DNA of 64,000 nucleotides from JAISGQ01 sp045536305 (GCA_045536305.1 JAZSNH010000023.1:1-64000), one strand, 5' to 3'. Shown: positions 40,032 to 49,252, counted from the stretch's first letter. Notes: a model not told the origin generated them from the sequence alone. A program made the numbers and translations.

Positions 40032-40739
40032 ATGAAATTTACTATCGAAAATTTATCAAAAAGCTTTGACAAAAAGCAGGTTCTCAAAAACATTGACTTT
40101 TCCTTTGAGTCAGGCAAGATCTATGGTCTTCTCGGACGTAACGGTGCAGGCAAAACAACGCTTTTTAACTGTATCAACGGAGATATCAAAAGCGATTCGG
40201 GCAGTTTCTTTATTACGGACGAGAACGGTTTGCGCGATCTTTCCCCCGATGACATAGGGTATGTCTTATCCACCCCCACTGTCCCCGAATTTCTTACCGG
40301 CAGGGAATTTCTCAAATTTTTTATTGATATAAATTCCGATAAGATAACGGAACCTAAAACCATAGACGAATATCTTGAGTTTATGAGCATTGCCCCCGAA
40401 GACAGAGGCAAGCTTCTCAAGGATTATTCACACGGCATGAAAAACAAGATGCAGATGCTTATAAATATCATAGCACGGCCCAATGTGCTTTTACTCGATG
40501 AGCCTCTTACATCGCTTGATGTCGTGGTGGCCGAGGAAATGAAGCAGCTTCTCAAATCGATCAAATCTGACCGTATCACCATATTCTCGACCCATATTAT
40601 GGACTTAGCTCTCGATTTGTGCGATGAGATCGTTCTTCTCAGTCACGGTGAGCTTGAGACGGTAGATAAGTCGAACCTCGACAATAACGAGTTCAAGGAA
40701 AAGATCATATCTGCTCTTCGGGAGGACGACAATGTTTAA
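40032..40739 (+). CDS. ABC transporter ATP-binding protein
   Basis: 235 aa. Walker A is GRNGAGKTT (about residues 34-42), the signature loop is diverged to YSHGMKNKMQML (about 130), Walker B LLLDEPLTSLD and the switch His in STHIMD. It resembles ATPases of exporter or lantibiotic-immunity-like systems with a large permease. AAAGGAG lies just before the ATG at 40032; an in-frame TTG at 40017 precedes the site. It overlaps the permease gene by 8 bp, so they form a stoichiometric pair. Confidence 0.92.
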   Translation: MKFTIENLSKSFDKKQVLKNIDFSFESGKIYGLLGRNGAGKTTLFNCINGDIKSDSGSFFITDENGLRDLSPDDIGYVLSTPTVPEFLTGREFLKFFIDINSDKITEPKTIDEYLEFMSIAPEDRGKLLKDYSHGMKNKMQMLINIIARPNVLLLDEPLTSLDVVVAEEMKQLLKSIKSDRITIFSTHIMDLALDLCDEIVLLSHGELETVDKSNLDNNEFKEKIISALREDDNV

Positions 40740-42315
40740 AACACTTCGTATATCGTTCTCTTTAAAGAACTCCTACCGTGTCAATTCTATATTGTATTCC
40801 ATCAAGCAGCTTCCCATTCTGAAAAAAGTTCTTCCTGCCGGTATTTATCAGGTGCGCTTTTTCAAGATTTTTGCAAATATCCTTTCTATAATGTGGGAAG
40901 TGATATCTGCATTTTTCGGAAAGCTTTTCTACTTTCTGGTAATGATATTTCTCCCCGTTACGCTTTACGATTTTCCCACTGTCGGCCCCGACTTTTTTCT
41001 GCATATTTTCATTTTTCTCACAATAATCGGCGCTTATGCCAACACCTATATGTTTGACCCTAAAAAGGACAAATACTATGCCATGATACTGCTTGGCATG
41101 GATGCTCGGCAGTATACTCTTGTAAACTATGTATACTCATTATTTAAACTTGTTCTCGCTTTCGGTCTGTTCGGCACAATATTCGGATCGATAGTCGGAC
41201 TTAAAATTTACGAATGTCTTCTCATCCCATTTGCAGCCGCAGGACTAAAGATGACATTTGCTTCTCTTGAGCTGCGTGTATTTGAAAAAAGGGAAACCGT
41301 TCGTAACGAAAACAAAAAAGTTGGCATCATTGGTATTTTTGCCATGTTCCTTCTATTCGGTATCGCTTATCTTCTGCCGATGCTCAATATTGTAATGCAC
41401 AGAAATATAAGCTTTGCCGTAATGTGTCTGTTTGTTCTTCTTGGACTTGCTTCCATTCCCAAAATCCTGAAATTTAAAAACTATCGTGCTATGTACAAAA
41501 AGCTTCTCAGCGAGGGAATCCTTTTTGATCAATCGAACACCGAGGCCAATCTTCACAAAGAGGCAAGCCGCAAGAGTATCAGTACAGATACGGACATTCA
41601 GAGCAGCAAGACGGGTTTTGAATACCTTAATGAGCTGTTTATAAAACGTCACAGAAAAATACTTTGGAAGCCTTCCGTTTATATTTCTCTCATCGCCGCC
41701 GCTATTCTGGCTGCTGTTCTGATCCTTATACGCCTTGAGCCCACACTGAAGGAAGAACTTAATGAAATAATGATGACATTCCTTCCGTATTTTGTTTTTG
41801 TAATGTATATCATAAACCGCGGCACAAGCTTTACTCAGGCTCTTTTTATAAACTGTGACAACAGCCTGCTGACGTATTCTTTCTACAAAAAGAGAAAGTT
41901 TATACTCAAGCTGTTCCAGATCCGTCTGCGTGAGATCATAAAGGTAAACCTTCTTCCCGCCTCTGTAATAGGTGCAGGTCTTGCTCTGCTGCTCTATTTT
42001 TCAGGCGGCACCGATAATCCTCTTGATTATGCGATTCTGTTTATCTCAATAATATGTATGAGCATATTCTTTTCTGTCCACTATCTTACCCTTTATTATC
42101 TGCTGCAGCCCTATAATGCCGGCACGGAAATAAAAAGCGGAGCCTATCAGCTTTGTATGTCTGCAACATATATTGTATGCTATATCATGCTGCAGATAAA
42201 GCTGCCGACATTCATGTTCGGACTTATGACAATTATATTCTGTGTTCTTTACTGTATCGTTGCAAGCATTCTTGTTTTTCTGCTTGCCCCGAAAACCTTC
42301 AGGATAAGGAACTGA
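40732..42315 (+). CDS. ABC transporter permease, large ABC-2-like type
   Basis: 527 aa with about ten hydrophobic segments: a cluster at 50-115, another at 125-245, then, after a basic cytoplasmic stretch (about 250-305), segments near 315, 345, 405, 430, 470 and 500. It lacks recognisable substrate features. Partner of the preceding ATPase and the likely membrane part of a small exporter. GGGAGG precedes the ATG. The substrate is unknown. Confidence 0.82.
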   Translation: MFKTLRISFSLKNSYRVNSILYSIKQLPILKKVLPAGIYQVRFFKIFANILSIMWEVISAFFGKLFYFLVMIFLPVTLYDFPTVGPDFFLHIFIFLTIIGAYANTYMFDPKKDKYYAMILLGMDARQYTLVNYVYSLFKLVLAFGLFGTIFGSIVGLKIYECLLIPFAAAGLKMTFASLELRVFEKRETVRNENKKVGIIGIFAMFLLFGIAYLLPMLNIVMHRNISFAVMCLFVLLGLASIPKILKFKNYRAMYKKLLSEGILFDQSNTEANLHKEASRKSISTDTDIQSSKTGFEYLNELFIKRHRKILWKPSVYISLIAAAILAAVLILIRLEPTLKEELNEIMMTFLPYFVFVMYIINRGTSFTQALFINCDNSLLTYSFYKKRKFILKLFQIRLREIIKVNLLPASVIGAGLALLLYFSGGTDNPLDYAILFISIICMSIFFSVHYLTLYYLLQPYNAGTEIKSGAYQLCMSATYIVCYIMLQIKLPTFMFGLMTIIFCVLYCIVASILVFLLAPKTFRIRN

Positions 42316-42323
42316 CAAAAATA

Positions 42324-42355
42324 GCATTCAGGCTTAGCTGCCTGAATGCGATTTT
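42324..42355. terminator. bidirectional terminator
   Basis: The stem GCATTCAGGC/GCCTGAATGC (42324-42333, 42340-42349) has a 6-nt loop, followed by ATTTTC on plus and TATTTTTG on minus. It separates the ABC permease gene from the convergent PHP gene. Confidence 0.88.
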
Positions 42356-42357
42356 CT

Positions 42358-43164
42358 TTATAACGGAAGCTCTTCTTTTATCCTTCTTTTTTCGAAATAA
42401 ACATAGGTGTTTATTCCTGCACCGAGCAGCAGATCTCTTGCTTTGTCAAAATCGGAGGCAAGATATTTTGCTTCGTGTGCATCGCTGCCCAATGTCACAA
42501 GTCTGCCTCCGAGAGCGGCGTAATGATTTATTATCTCTTTTTCGGGAGAGGGCGTGCCGCCGTTTTTGATTGCAGAGGTGTTTATCTCAAGAGCCTTTTC
42601 TTTTTCAATAAGCAGTGAAAGTATCTCGTCGTACTTTGCCGCGTATTTTTCATACGGCATTTCCCTTCCGTCTCGCTTTACTATGTATCGAAGTGGATAT
42701 GTAAGATGTGCAAGAGAATCAAAATCACACTTTCCTATAGTTTCAAGTATCTCATCAAGATATCTTATATATATATCATGAGGATCGGAGTATCTGAAAT
42801 CGAGGAAGTAAAAATCCTCATGCGCTCTGATATTGTGAACGGACGCCAGTATAAAATCCCAATCGTACAGCGAAAGATATTCGTTGGCAAGCTCAGGATA
42901 ATGCGCTGCCTGCCCTATTTCAGTTCCGCAAAGAATATTAATTCGGTGATATTCGGGGCGAAGTTTCTCTATCTCCTTGACACACTGCATATGTACGAAC
43001 TTTTCCTTTTGGAACTCCTCAGGCACTATATCAAGATGGTCTGTTATTGCTATTGCTCTGAGCTTAAGCTCTTCCGCTTTGTCAAGCTGACAACGCAATG
43101 TGCTTATGCCGTCAAAGGAATATTTTGTGTGGACATGGCTGTCGGCCAAAGGAAAATTATACAT
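42358..43164 (-). CDS. PHP-domain histidinol-phosphatase (HisJ/HisK type)
   Basis: 268 aa. PHP metal motifs are DSHVHTKYSFD near residue 9, ITDHLD (about 42), a Glu/His pair in GTEIGQ and ILASVHNI, and LGSDAHE near 234. Such enzymes hydrolyse histidinol phosphate in Firmicutes, but no his genes are adjacent, so another phosphoester is possible. The ATG at 43164 is preferred, with AAAGGGG upstream, because a longer frame would run through the promoter. Single-gene unit. Confidence 0.85.
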   Translation of the reverse strand: MYNFPLADSHVHTKYSFDGISTLRCQLDKAEELKLRAIAITDHLDIVPEEFQKEKFVHMQCVKEIEKLRPEYHRINILCGTEIGQAAHYPELANEYLSLYDWDFILASVHNIRAHEDFYFLDFRYSDPHDIYIRYLDEILETIGKCDFDSLAHLTYPLRYIVKRDGREMPYEKYAAKYDEILSLLIEKEKALEINTSAIKNGGTPSPEKEIINHYAALGGRLVTLGSDAHEAKYLASDFDKARDLLLGAGINTYVYFEKRRIKEELPL

Positions 43165-43186
43165 ATCAAAACCCCTTTCCCTGTTG

Positions 43187-43216
43187 ATTTTAACATATTG
43201 ATCCGTAATAATGCAA
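43187..43216 (-). promoter_or_regulatory. promoter of the PHP phosphatase gene
   Basis: Minus strand: -35 TTGCAT (43216-43211), 18-bp spacer, -10 TAAAAT (43192-43187). Confidence 0.65.
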
Positions 43217-43224
43217 TAATGTGC

Positions 43225-43253
43225 TTGATAATTTTCGCACAAAGTGCTACAAT
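43225..43253 (+). promoter_or_regulatory. promoter of the ACT/UPF0210 operon
   Basis: -35 TTGATA (43225-43230), 17-bp spacer, -10 TACAAT (43248-43253). It is divergent from the PHP promoter, whose -35 lies only 8 bp away. Confidence 0.72.
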
Positions 43254-43278
43254 CCTTTTATAAAAAGGAGGTCCCGTT

Positions 43279-43548
43279 ATGAGAGCTGTTATTACCGTTA
43301 TAGGCAAGGATATGGTAGGTATTCTTGCAGGCGTTTCAACAATATGTGCAGAGAACAATGCTAATGTAACTGAGGTTACTCAGTCAATTTTGCAGGATCT
43401 TTTTGCAATGATAATGCTCGTTGATATTACCAATACTTCCGTTGATCTTGCCGAGCTGCGCGCAAAACTTGTTTCATACGGTGAGGAAAAGGGTCTGTCT
43501 GTCCACGTTATGCACGAGGACATTTTTAACTCTATGCACCGTATCTGA
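43279..43548 (+). CDS. ACT domain protein (UPF0237 family)
   Basis: 89 aa, essentially one ACT domain with a beta-alpha-beta start AVITVIGKDMVGILAGVS and NNANVTEVTQSIL. ACT domains bind amino acids or related small ligands and regulate a partner. Members are found encoded immediately before UPF0210 proteins, as here (13 bp gap), which suggests that it senses for or binds to that protein. AAAGGAGG precedes the ATG. Confidence 0.92.
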   Translation: MRAVITVIGKDMVGILAGVSTICAENNANVTEVTQSILQDLFAMIMLVDITNTSVDLAELRAKLVSYGEEKGLSVHVMHEDIFNSMHRI

Positions 43549-43561
43549 CGGAGGTTATCTT

Positions 43562-44917
43562 ATGCTCAACACCAAAGATATTCTTGAAACTATAAAAATG
43601 ATTCAGGATGACCATCTTGATATTCGTACTATCACCATGGGCATCAATTTGCTCGATTGTTCCCGCGCCGACACAAAAAGTGCCTGCACCGCGGTTTACG
43701 ATAAGATCACAAAAAAAGCCGAAAAGCTTGTTTCAACAGGTGAAGCAATTGAGCAGGAGTACGGTATTCCCATTATCAACAAGCGAATTTCCGTTACGCC
43801 TGTATCTCTTGTTTCAGCCGCAAGCGGCGGCGATTCCGTCCCCTTTGCCAAGACTCTTGACAGAGCCGCAAAGGCTGTAGGCGTCAATTTCATAGGCGGC
43901 TATTCCGCGCTTGTTCATAAAGGCTTCGGTCCTTATGATGAGAAATTTATCGACAGCATACCTGAGGCATTATCCACCACTGATCTCGTCTGTTCTTCCG
44001 TTAACATCGGCTCAACCAAAGCAGGCATCAACATGGATGCTGTTGCAAAAATGGGTAAAATAGTCCGTCAGTGCGCCGAGCTTACTGCCGACAACTGTTC
44101 CTTCGGTGCCGCAAAGCTTGTTATATTCTGCAACGCTCCCGAAGATAATCCGTTCATGGCAGGTGCATTCCACGGTGTAGGGGAGCCCGACTGCGTGATT
44201 AACGTAGGTGTTTCAGGCCCCGGTGTTGTACGTGCCGCACTTGCCCGTCATCCTAACCGTGATATAACCGGTGTTGCAGATATTATCAAGCGCACCGCTT
44301 TTAAAATAACAAGAATGGGTCAGCTTGTTGCTCAGGAGGCATCCAAAAGACTCGGCATACCCTTTGGCATTGTAGATCTTTCTCTTGCCCCCACTCCTGC
44401 TGTAGGCGACTCTGTTGCCTATATTCTCGAGGAAATGGGTCTCGAGAAGTGTGGTGCTCACGGTACCACAGCGTGTCTTGCACTGCTCAACGATGCCGTG
44501 AAAAAAGGCGGCGTTATGGCAAGTTCACATGTCGGCGGTCTGTCCGGTGCCTTTATCCCTGTTTCCGAGGACGCCGGCATGATAGAAGCTGCCCGATGCG
44601 GCGCTCTTACTCTCAACAAGCTTGAGGCTATGACCTCAGTATGCTCTGTAGGTCTCGATATGATTGTCATCCCCGGCGACACCGATGCAGATATAATTTC
44701 TGCGATAATTGCAGATGAAGCTGCTATCGGTATGATAAACTCCAAAACCACCGCAGTACGTGTTATTCCCGCAATTGGCGCAAAGCCAGGCGATGAGCTT
44801 AATTTCGGCGGCCTTTTCGGTTCGGGTCCCGTTATGCCCGTAAACACCTATTCTCCCGCAAAGTTTATCTCGAGAGGCGGAAGAATACCTGCACCTATTC
44901 AGAGTTTGAAGAATTAA
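43562..44917 (+). CDS. UPF0210 (PFL-like, DUF711) family protein
   Basis: 451 aa, the normal length of UPF0210 proteins, whose fold is related to pyruvate formate-lyase and glycyl radical enzymes but which have no known reaction. Conserved stretches are DIRTITMGINLLDCSR (about 19), GVNFIGGYSALVHKG, NIGSTKAGINMDAV and PTPAVGDSVAYILEEMG. I see no glycyl-radical motif (RVxG[FWY]) at the C-terminus. The ATG at 43562 follows GGAGG. It is cotranscribed with the ACT-domain gene. Confidence 0.92.
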   Translation: MLNTKDILETIKMIQDDHLDIRTITMGINLLDCSRADTKSACTAVYDKITKKAEKLVSTGEAIEQEYGIPIINKRISVTPVSLVSAASGGDSVPFAKTLDRAAKAVGVNFIGGYSALVHKGFGPYDEKFIDSIPEALSTTDLVCSSVNIGSTKAGINMDAVAKMGKIVRQCAELTADNCSFGAAKLVIFCNAPEDNPFMAGAFHGVGEPDCVINVGVSGPGVVRAALARHPNRDITGVADIIKRTAFKITRMGQLVAQEASKRLGIPFGIVDLSLAPTPAVGDSVAYILEEMGLEKCGAHGTTACLALLNDAVKKGGVMASSHVGGLSGAFIPVSEDAGMIEAARCGALTLNKLEAMTSVCSVGLDMIVIPGDTDADIISAIIADEAAIGMINSKTTAVRVIPAIGAKPGDELNFGGLFGSGPVMPVNTYSPAKFISRGGRIPAPIQSLKN

Positions 44918-44921
44918 TTTT

Positions 44922-44959
44922 GAACAAAACAGCTGTCCATTCGGGCGGCTGTTTTGTTC
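44922..44959 (+). terminator. terminator of the ACT/UPF0210 operon
   Basis: Arms GAACAAAACAGC (44922-44933) and GCTGTTTTGTTC (44948-44959) form a 12-bp perfect stem around a GC-rich loop. It is A/T rich and ends in TTTTGTTC. Confidence 0.85.
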
Positions 44960-44968
44960 GCAAATCAA

Positions 44969-44997
44969 TTGAAATATCAATACAAACAAAGTATAAT
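44969..44997 (+). promoter_or_regulatory. promoter of the V-type ATPase operon
   Basis: -35 TTGAAA (44969-44974), 17-bp spacer, -10 TATAAT (44992-44997); AAGGAGGA of the first gene follows at 45023. Confidence 0.83.
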
Positions 44998-45035
44998 ACG
45001 AGATAGTAAAGATTTGTTTTTTAAGGAGGAATCCC

Positions 45036-45368
45036 ATGAGCAGTCAAAACGACCTTAAAAAAACTATTGATGCGATCATTTCTACTGATAAAAAAGCTCG
45101 CGAGGCGACATACAGGGTTCGTGAAAATGCCGCAAACGCCGACAAGCACATTGCCGAACGAGCAAAAGCAGTACACGATGCATATATGTCACGCGCGCTT
45201 CACCGCGTTGATGTCATAAAAAACGCGGAAACGGAATATGCCGACAGTGAATGGGAAAAAGCACAAAAGAAATATACCGAGGCTTCGGAGGCTCTCGACA
45301 GACGCTATGCGGAAATGGGCGATATCTGGGTCGATGAGCTTGTAAAAAACGTACTTGAGGCTGACTGA
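45036..45368 (+). CDS. V-type ATPase peripheral-stalk subunit (G/H-like)
   Basis: 110 aa, nearly all alpha-helical, charged and Ala-rich with heptad-like spacing (RVRENAANADKHIAERAKAV), as expected for the small stalk subunit that forms the right-handed coiled coil with subunit E. In Enterococcus hirae the equivalent position is NtpF; other Clostridia annotate it as subunit H. The assignment rests mainly on being first in the operon and on its helical composition. AAGGAGGA precedes the ATG. Confidence 0.78.
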   Translation: MSSQNDLKKTIDAIISTDKKAREATYRVRENAANADKHIAERAKAVHDAYMSRALHRVDVIKNAETEYADSEWEKAQKKYTEASEALDRRYAEMGDIWVDELVKNVLEAD

Positions 45369-45401
45369 ACTTATTGTTACCTTTAAAAGGAGGTGCGGAC
45401 A

Positions 45402-46460
45402 TTGCCGATAACATCAAAAGCTTCAAACGCACTGTATGCAAAGTGCCGCGCCATGTTCGGCAAGCGGCTCACACAGCACGATATTGATGTATTGTTAAAC
45501 TCACGTTCTCTTTCTGAAATTGCGGTCTATTTAAAGAGCAATACCCGTTATGCTCCCGCTCTTGCAAATGTGGACGAACGACTTACTCACAGAGGTCAGC
45601 TTGAGCTTGAGCTGCACAGGATACTTTTTGGACAATTTGAGGGATTATGCCGATATGAGATATCCGTCGGTGAGCATCTTGCGGATTTTGTTCTAAACAG
45701 AATGGAGCTTAAGCAATATCTCTCGTTCCTGCAATTTCTCAATTCAGGTCATCCTCAGGATTATATATTTTCTCTCCCCTACTTTTTTGAAAAGCACACT
45801 AACGTAAAGCTTATGGAGCTTTCCCAGCAAAGATCGTTCTCTGAATTTTTAGAGCACATAAAAAAGAGCATCTATTATGATGCTCTTAAAAACATTAAGT
45901 CCGAGGACTGCCGCTTTGATTACTTCCTGGTCGAAAACCTTATGTATTCAAAGCTTTACGATGCTGCACTTTCAGCTTGCAGAAAGTATTATTCCGGCGA
46001 TGCACAAACGCAGCTTCTCGACCTTTTCGGCACCGAGATCGAGCTTCATAATGTTGCATCCGTATACAGACTGAAAAAATATTATAAGTCCTCTCCTGAA
46101 TTTATCTCCTCTGTGCTTTATCCCTATTCGAGCCGTATAAGCCGACGGGTCATGGCACAGATAGCAGCCGCAGAAACTGCGGACGATGCGCTTGATATAT
46201 TCCTCAGACATACTCCATATCGCAGAGAGGTCAATCTTGACCTGATAAAACGTCACCATATTGACAATGTTTTCAGAGAGCTTCGCTATAAGCGCGCTCA
46301 TCATTATATGCACTTTTCCACAAACCCTTCGGTGGTTCTGCTGTCGTACATGATACTTACGGAAACAGAGCTTACCGAGATCATAACGATAATCGAGGGA
46401 GTACGCTACGGGCTTGACCCCGAACGCATTTCCGAGCTTATCGTTATGGATAATTATTGA
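45402..46460 (+). CDS. ntpC: V-type ATPase subunit C (d-like, NtpC)
   Basis: 352 aa, typical of the funnel-shaped subunit (C in bacteria, d in eukaryotes) that links the central stalk to the membrane ring. It is largely helical with no membrane segments. Typical starts (ALYAKCRAMFGKRL) and the C-terminal pattern around NPSVVLLSYMILTETELTEI (about 310-330) fit the family. The TTG at 45402 lies 6 nt after AAAGGAGGTG; the in-frame GTG at 45393 is inside that site. Confidence 0.93.
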   Translation: MPITSKASNALYAKCRAMFGKRLTQHDIDVLLNSRSLSEIAVYLKSNTRYAPALANVDERLTHRGQLELELHRILFGQFEGLCRYEISVGEHLADFVLNRMELKQYLSFLQFLNSGHPQDYIFSLPYFFEKHTNVKLMELSQQRSFSEFLEHIKKSIYYDALKNIKSEDCRFDYFLVENLMYSKLYDAALSACRKYYSGDAQTQLLDLFGTEIELHNVASVYRLKKYYKSSPEFISSVLYPYSSRISRRVMAQIAAAETADDALDIFLRHTPYRREVNLDLIKRHHIDNVFRELRYKRAHHYMHFSTNPSVVLLSYMILTETELTEIITIIEGVRYGLDPERISELIVMDNY

Positions 46461-46487
46461 TTCTCCTATGAAGGAGGCTGATAAAAA

Positions 46488-48461
46488 TTGGCTATTTCAA
46501 GAATGAGACTTGTCACTGTCAGCGGCGATATAAGCAAGCTTGACAAGGCAATCGAGGCCTGCTGCATAAACGGCGACTTTCACATAGAGCAAGCCACCGA
46601 TTTTTATGACAGTAAGCAGGGTTATTCCGCTATAAACGAGGACAATCCTTACAGCTTTTACCTGACAAAGCTCGAAAACGCCCTGACTGACGCAAAGCTT
46701 ACCGTTTCCGGCTCAGACTGCTCTATGTCTGATACGGAATCCGCCGAGCTAGCAAAATTTGTTGATTCCTTTGAGGAAAACATCAGCAAACTTTCCGTAA
46801 GGATAACCGAGCTTTCAAACGATATCCACAGCACAAAGCTCTCACTTGAGCAGATGAAGCATTTTGAAGGTCTTGATATTGAGCTTGATGAGCTGTTTGC
46901 CTGCGAGTTTATCGATATGCGATTCGGCAGACTCCCTGTTGAAAGCTATGAAAAGCTTGCCTATTACAACGATAATCCGTATGTAATGTGCTTTCCCTGC
47001 ACAAAGGACAAAAAATATGTCTGGGGTCTTTACTGTGCTCCGCTCGATGCTATCGCTGATGTGGACAGAATATTCCAGAGTCTTTACTGGGAACGCATCT
47101 GGCTGCCTGCTGAAACGGGCACGGTCGAAGAGGCCTGTGCTATGCTGAGCGAAAAGCTTAAAAGCAGCGAAGATGACCTTTTCAAGCTGCAGAAAGAGCT
47201 TGATGAGTATTGGAATGTCGAGAAAGAAAAATGTGCAGCGGTTCACGATCTGCTTTCACATAGAAAGAAAACCTTCGACCTTCGCCGCAATGCTGTCAGG
47301 TACGGTGACTCAAACACCTTCTTTCTTGCCGGCTGGGTACCCTCCAAGACACGAAATCGCCTGAAGGCCGAGCTTGACAAGTTACCCGGCATCACCTATA
47401 AGCTTGAGCGTCCCGATGAATGCGGAAAGGAACCGCCCACAGAGCTTAGAAACCCCATGCCGATAAAGGCATTTGAGTTTTTCGTTTCTATGTACGGTCT
47501 TCCCGCTTACAGAGAAATAGATCCTACGCCCTTTGTGGCAATCACCTATTTCCTATTGTTCGGCGTTATGTTCGGCGATGTCGGACAGGGCTTTGTTCTT
47601 ACACTTGTAGCTTATTTCTATATGTGGAAGATCAAAAAAATGCCGCTTGGCCGCGCAATTTCAATATGCGGCATTTCGTCCATGCTGTTCGGCGTGCTGT
47701 TCGGTTCGGTATTCGGCTTTGAGGAATGGCTTAATCCCATGTTCGCATGGCTTCACAGTAAAACAGGCATTCCGCTGACCGAAGGAAAGCTTATCGACGT
47801 TCACCATCCGTCCACTATTTTAGGTCTTATCTATACTGCCGTCGGAATCGGCGTTGTGCTGGTCATTATTGCTATAATGATAAACATTTACTCAAAGATA
47901 AAGCAGCGGCAGTGGGGCATGGCATTGTTTGATTCAAACGGTCTTGCCGGACTTGTCTTCTACACTGCGCTTATCGCAGGTGTCGGCGGTCAGCTGCTCC
48001 TCGGATGGAATATTCTTTCCGTGCCTTATATTATCGGACTTATTGTTCTGCCTCTGCTGCTTATTTTCTGCAGAGAGCCTTTGTGCGAGCTGCTCGAAGG
48101 CAAAGAACACTGGCTACCCGAAAGCATCGGAGATTTCGTGATGCAGAACTTCTTTGAGCTCATCGAGGTACTGCTTTCATACGTTTCAAATACAGTCTCC
48201 TTCATGCGAGTAGGTGCTTTCGTTCTTGTTCATGCAGGCATGATGCAGGTTGTATTTACCCTTGCCGGTGAGCCCGGCTCTGTGACATATATTATCGTTG
48301 TGGTCATAGGCAACATCATTATTATGGCACTTGAGGCACTGCTTGTAGGTATACAGGCTCTTCGCCTTGAATTTTATGAAATGTTCAGCCGCTTCTTCTC
48401 AGGCACCGGCAAAGCTTACGAGCCTGTCACTCTGTCTGCGGATACCGTAAAAAACAAATAG
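46488..48461 (+). CDS. ntpI: V-type ATPase subunit I (a subunit, NtpI)
   Basis: 657 aa. The N-terminal half (about 1-330) is soluble and partly coiled-coil, the peripheral-stalk attachment. The C-terminal half has about 7-8 helices beginning at TPFVAITYFLLFGVMFGDVG (about 347-366), a highly conserved start of the ion channel. The functional arginine for ion translocation is probably in the segment with ALLVGIQALRLEFYE (about 620-634). TTG start after AAGGAGG, with no nearer ATG. Ion half-channels together with subunit K. Confidence 0.94.
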   Translation: MAISRMRLVTVSGDISKLDKAIEACCINGDFHIEQATDFYDSKQGYSAINEDNPYSFYLTKLENALTDAKLTVSGSDCSMSDTESAELAKFVDSFEENISKLSVRITELSNDIHSTKLSLEQMKHFEGLDIELDELFACEFIDMRFGRLPVESYEKLAYYNDNPYVMCFPCTKDKKYVWGLYCAPLDAIADVDRIFQSLYWERIWLPAETGTVEEACAMLSEKLKSSEDDLFKLQKELDEYWNVEKEKCAAVHDLLSHRKKTFDLRRNAVRYGDSNTFFLAGWVPSKTRNRLKAELDKLPGITYKLERPDECGKEPPTELRNPMPIKAFEFFVSMYGLPAYREIDPTPFVAITYFLLFGVMFGDVGQGFVLTLVAYFYMWKIKKMPLGRAISICGISSMLFGVLFGSVFGFEEWLNPMFAWLHSKTGIPLTEGKLIDVHHPSTILGLIYTAVGIGVVLVIIAIMINIYSKIKQRQWGMALFDSNGLAGLVFYTALIAGVGGQLLLGWNILSVPYIIGLIVLPLLLIFCREPLCELLEGKEHWLPESIGDFVMQNFFELIEVLLSYVSNTVSFMRVGAFVLVHAGMMQVVFTLAGEPGSVTYIIVVVIGNIIIMALEALLVGIQALRLEFYEMFSRFFSGTGKAYEPVTLSADTVKNK

Positions 48462-48478
48462 TATCGGAGGAAAATCAA

Positions 48479-48928
48479 ATGAATTATGTTATTTATCTTC
48501 TGCCCCTTGCAGTAATTTTCGCAAGTGTTTATGCCTCTCTTAAGTCCTTTACCAAGCACGGCAGCGGCTCTAAGGCTCTTAAGCTCAATCTTTCCTTTGT
48601 CGGAATTTTTGCTCTTGTTATCTTGGCCTGCGGCTACACCGTTTCTGCAGCTTCTGCAACAGACGCAGTTGTTTCTGCAGCAGACACCGCAGCAGCCGCT
48701 GCCGTAGTTGACCCCACAAAGGGTCTCGGTATGATAGCTGCAGCTCTCGTTACGGGTCTTTCCGGTATAGGCGGCGGTATCGCTGTTGCAGCGGCTGCTC
48801 CCGCTGCTATCGGTGCAACAAGCGAAGATCCCAAGGCTTTCGGTAAAGCTCTTATCTTCGTTGCGCTCGGCGAATCCATCGCTCTTTACGGCCTGCTCGT
48901 TTCTATCATGATCCTTGCTAAATACTAA
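48479..48928 (+). CDS. ntpK: V-type ATPase subunit K (c-ring proteolipid)
   Basis: 149 aa. The C-terminal hairpin (about 80-149) is a full c-subunit: GLSGIGGGIAVAAAAPAAI as the Gly/Ala-rich helix and VALGESIALYGLL with the ion-binding Glu (E132). The first two helices (about 3-20, 35-57) lack the Gly-rich helix, the Gln and the second carboxylate, so the molecule has one ion site per four helices, the V-type plan, in a degenerate form. An Ala/Ser-rich linker (about 57-78) joins them. AGGAGGA-like site (CGGAGG) precedes the ATG. Confidence 0.93.
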   Translation: MNYVIYLLPLAVIFASVYASLKSFTKHGSGSKALKLNLSFVGIFALVILACGYTVSAASATDAVVSAADTAAAAAVVDPTKGLGMIAAALVTGLSGIGGGIAVAAAAPAAIGATSEDPKAFGKALIFVALGESIALYGLLVSIMILAKY

Positions 48929-48929
48929 G

Positions 48930-49238
48930 ATGAAATTTTATCTGATAAGCGATAACCGTGACACCGCTGTCGGTTTGCGTCTTGCAGGCATAGAGGGTGT
49001 CATCGTTCACGAGGAAAATGACGTCCGTTCGGAGCTCTTACGAGCCATGACTGATGAGAGCGTGGGTGTTATACTTATGACCGAAAAGCTTATCGGTCTT
49101 TGTCCTGAGCTTGTATATGACCTTAAGCTCAACCATGCTCGTCCTTTGATCGTGGAAATTCCTGACAGACACGGAAACGGAAGAGCAAAAGACTCTATTG
49201 AACGGTATGTCCGTGACGCCATAGGCGTTAAAATTTAA
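48930..49238 (+). CDS. ntpG: V-type ATPase subunit F (NtpG)
   Basis: 102 aa, Rossmann-like small subunit of the central stalk (called F; NtpG in E. hirae). Typical pattern: MKFYLISDNRDTAVGLRLAGI at the start and GVILMTEKLIGLCPELV in the middle, with VEIPDRHG near 80. It starts one base after the subunit K stop codon and has no obvious ribosome site, so its translation is probably coupled to ntpK. The ATG at 48930 is chosen; the earlier frame would lie inside ntpK. Confidence 0.92.
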   Translation: MKFYLISDNRDTAVGLRLAGIEGVIVHEENDVRSELLRAMTDESVGVILMTEKLIGLCPELVYDLKLNHARPLIVEIPDRHGNGRAKDSIERYVRDAIGVKI

Positions 49239-49252
49239 GGCAGGTGTATCTT

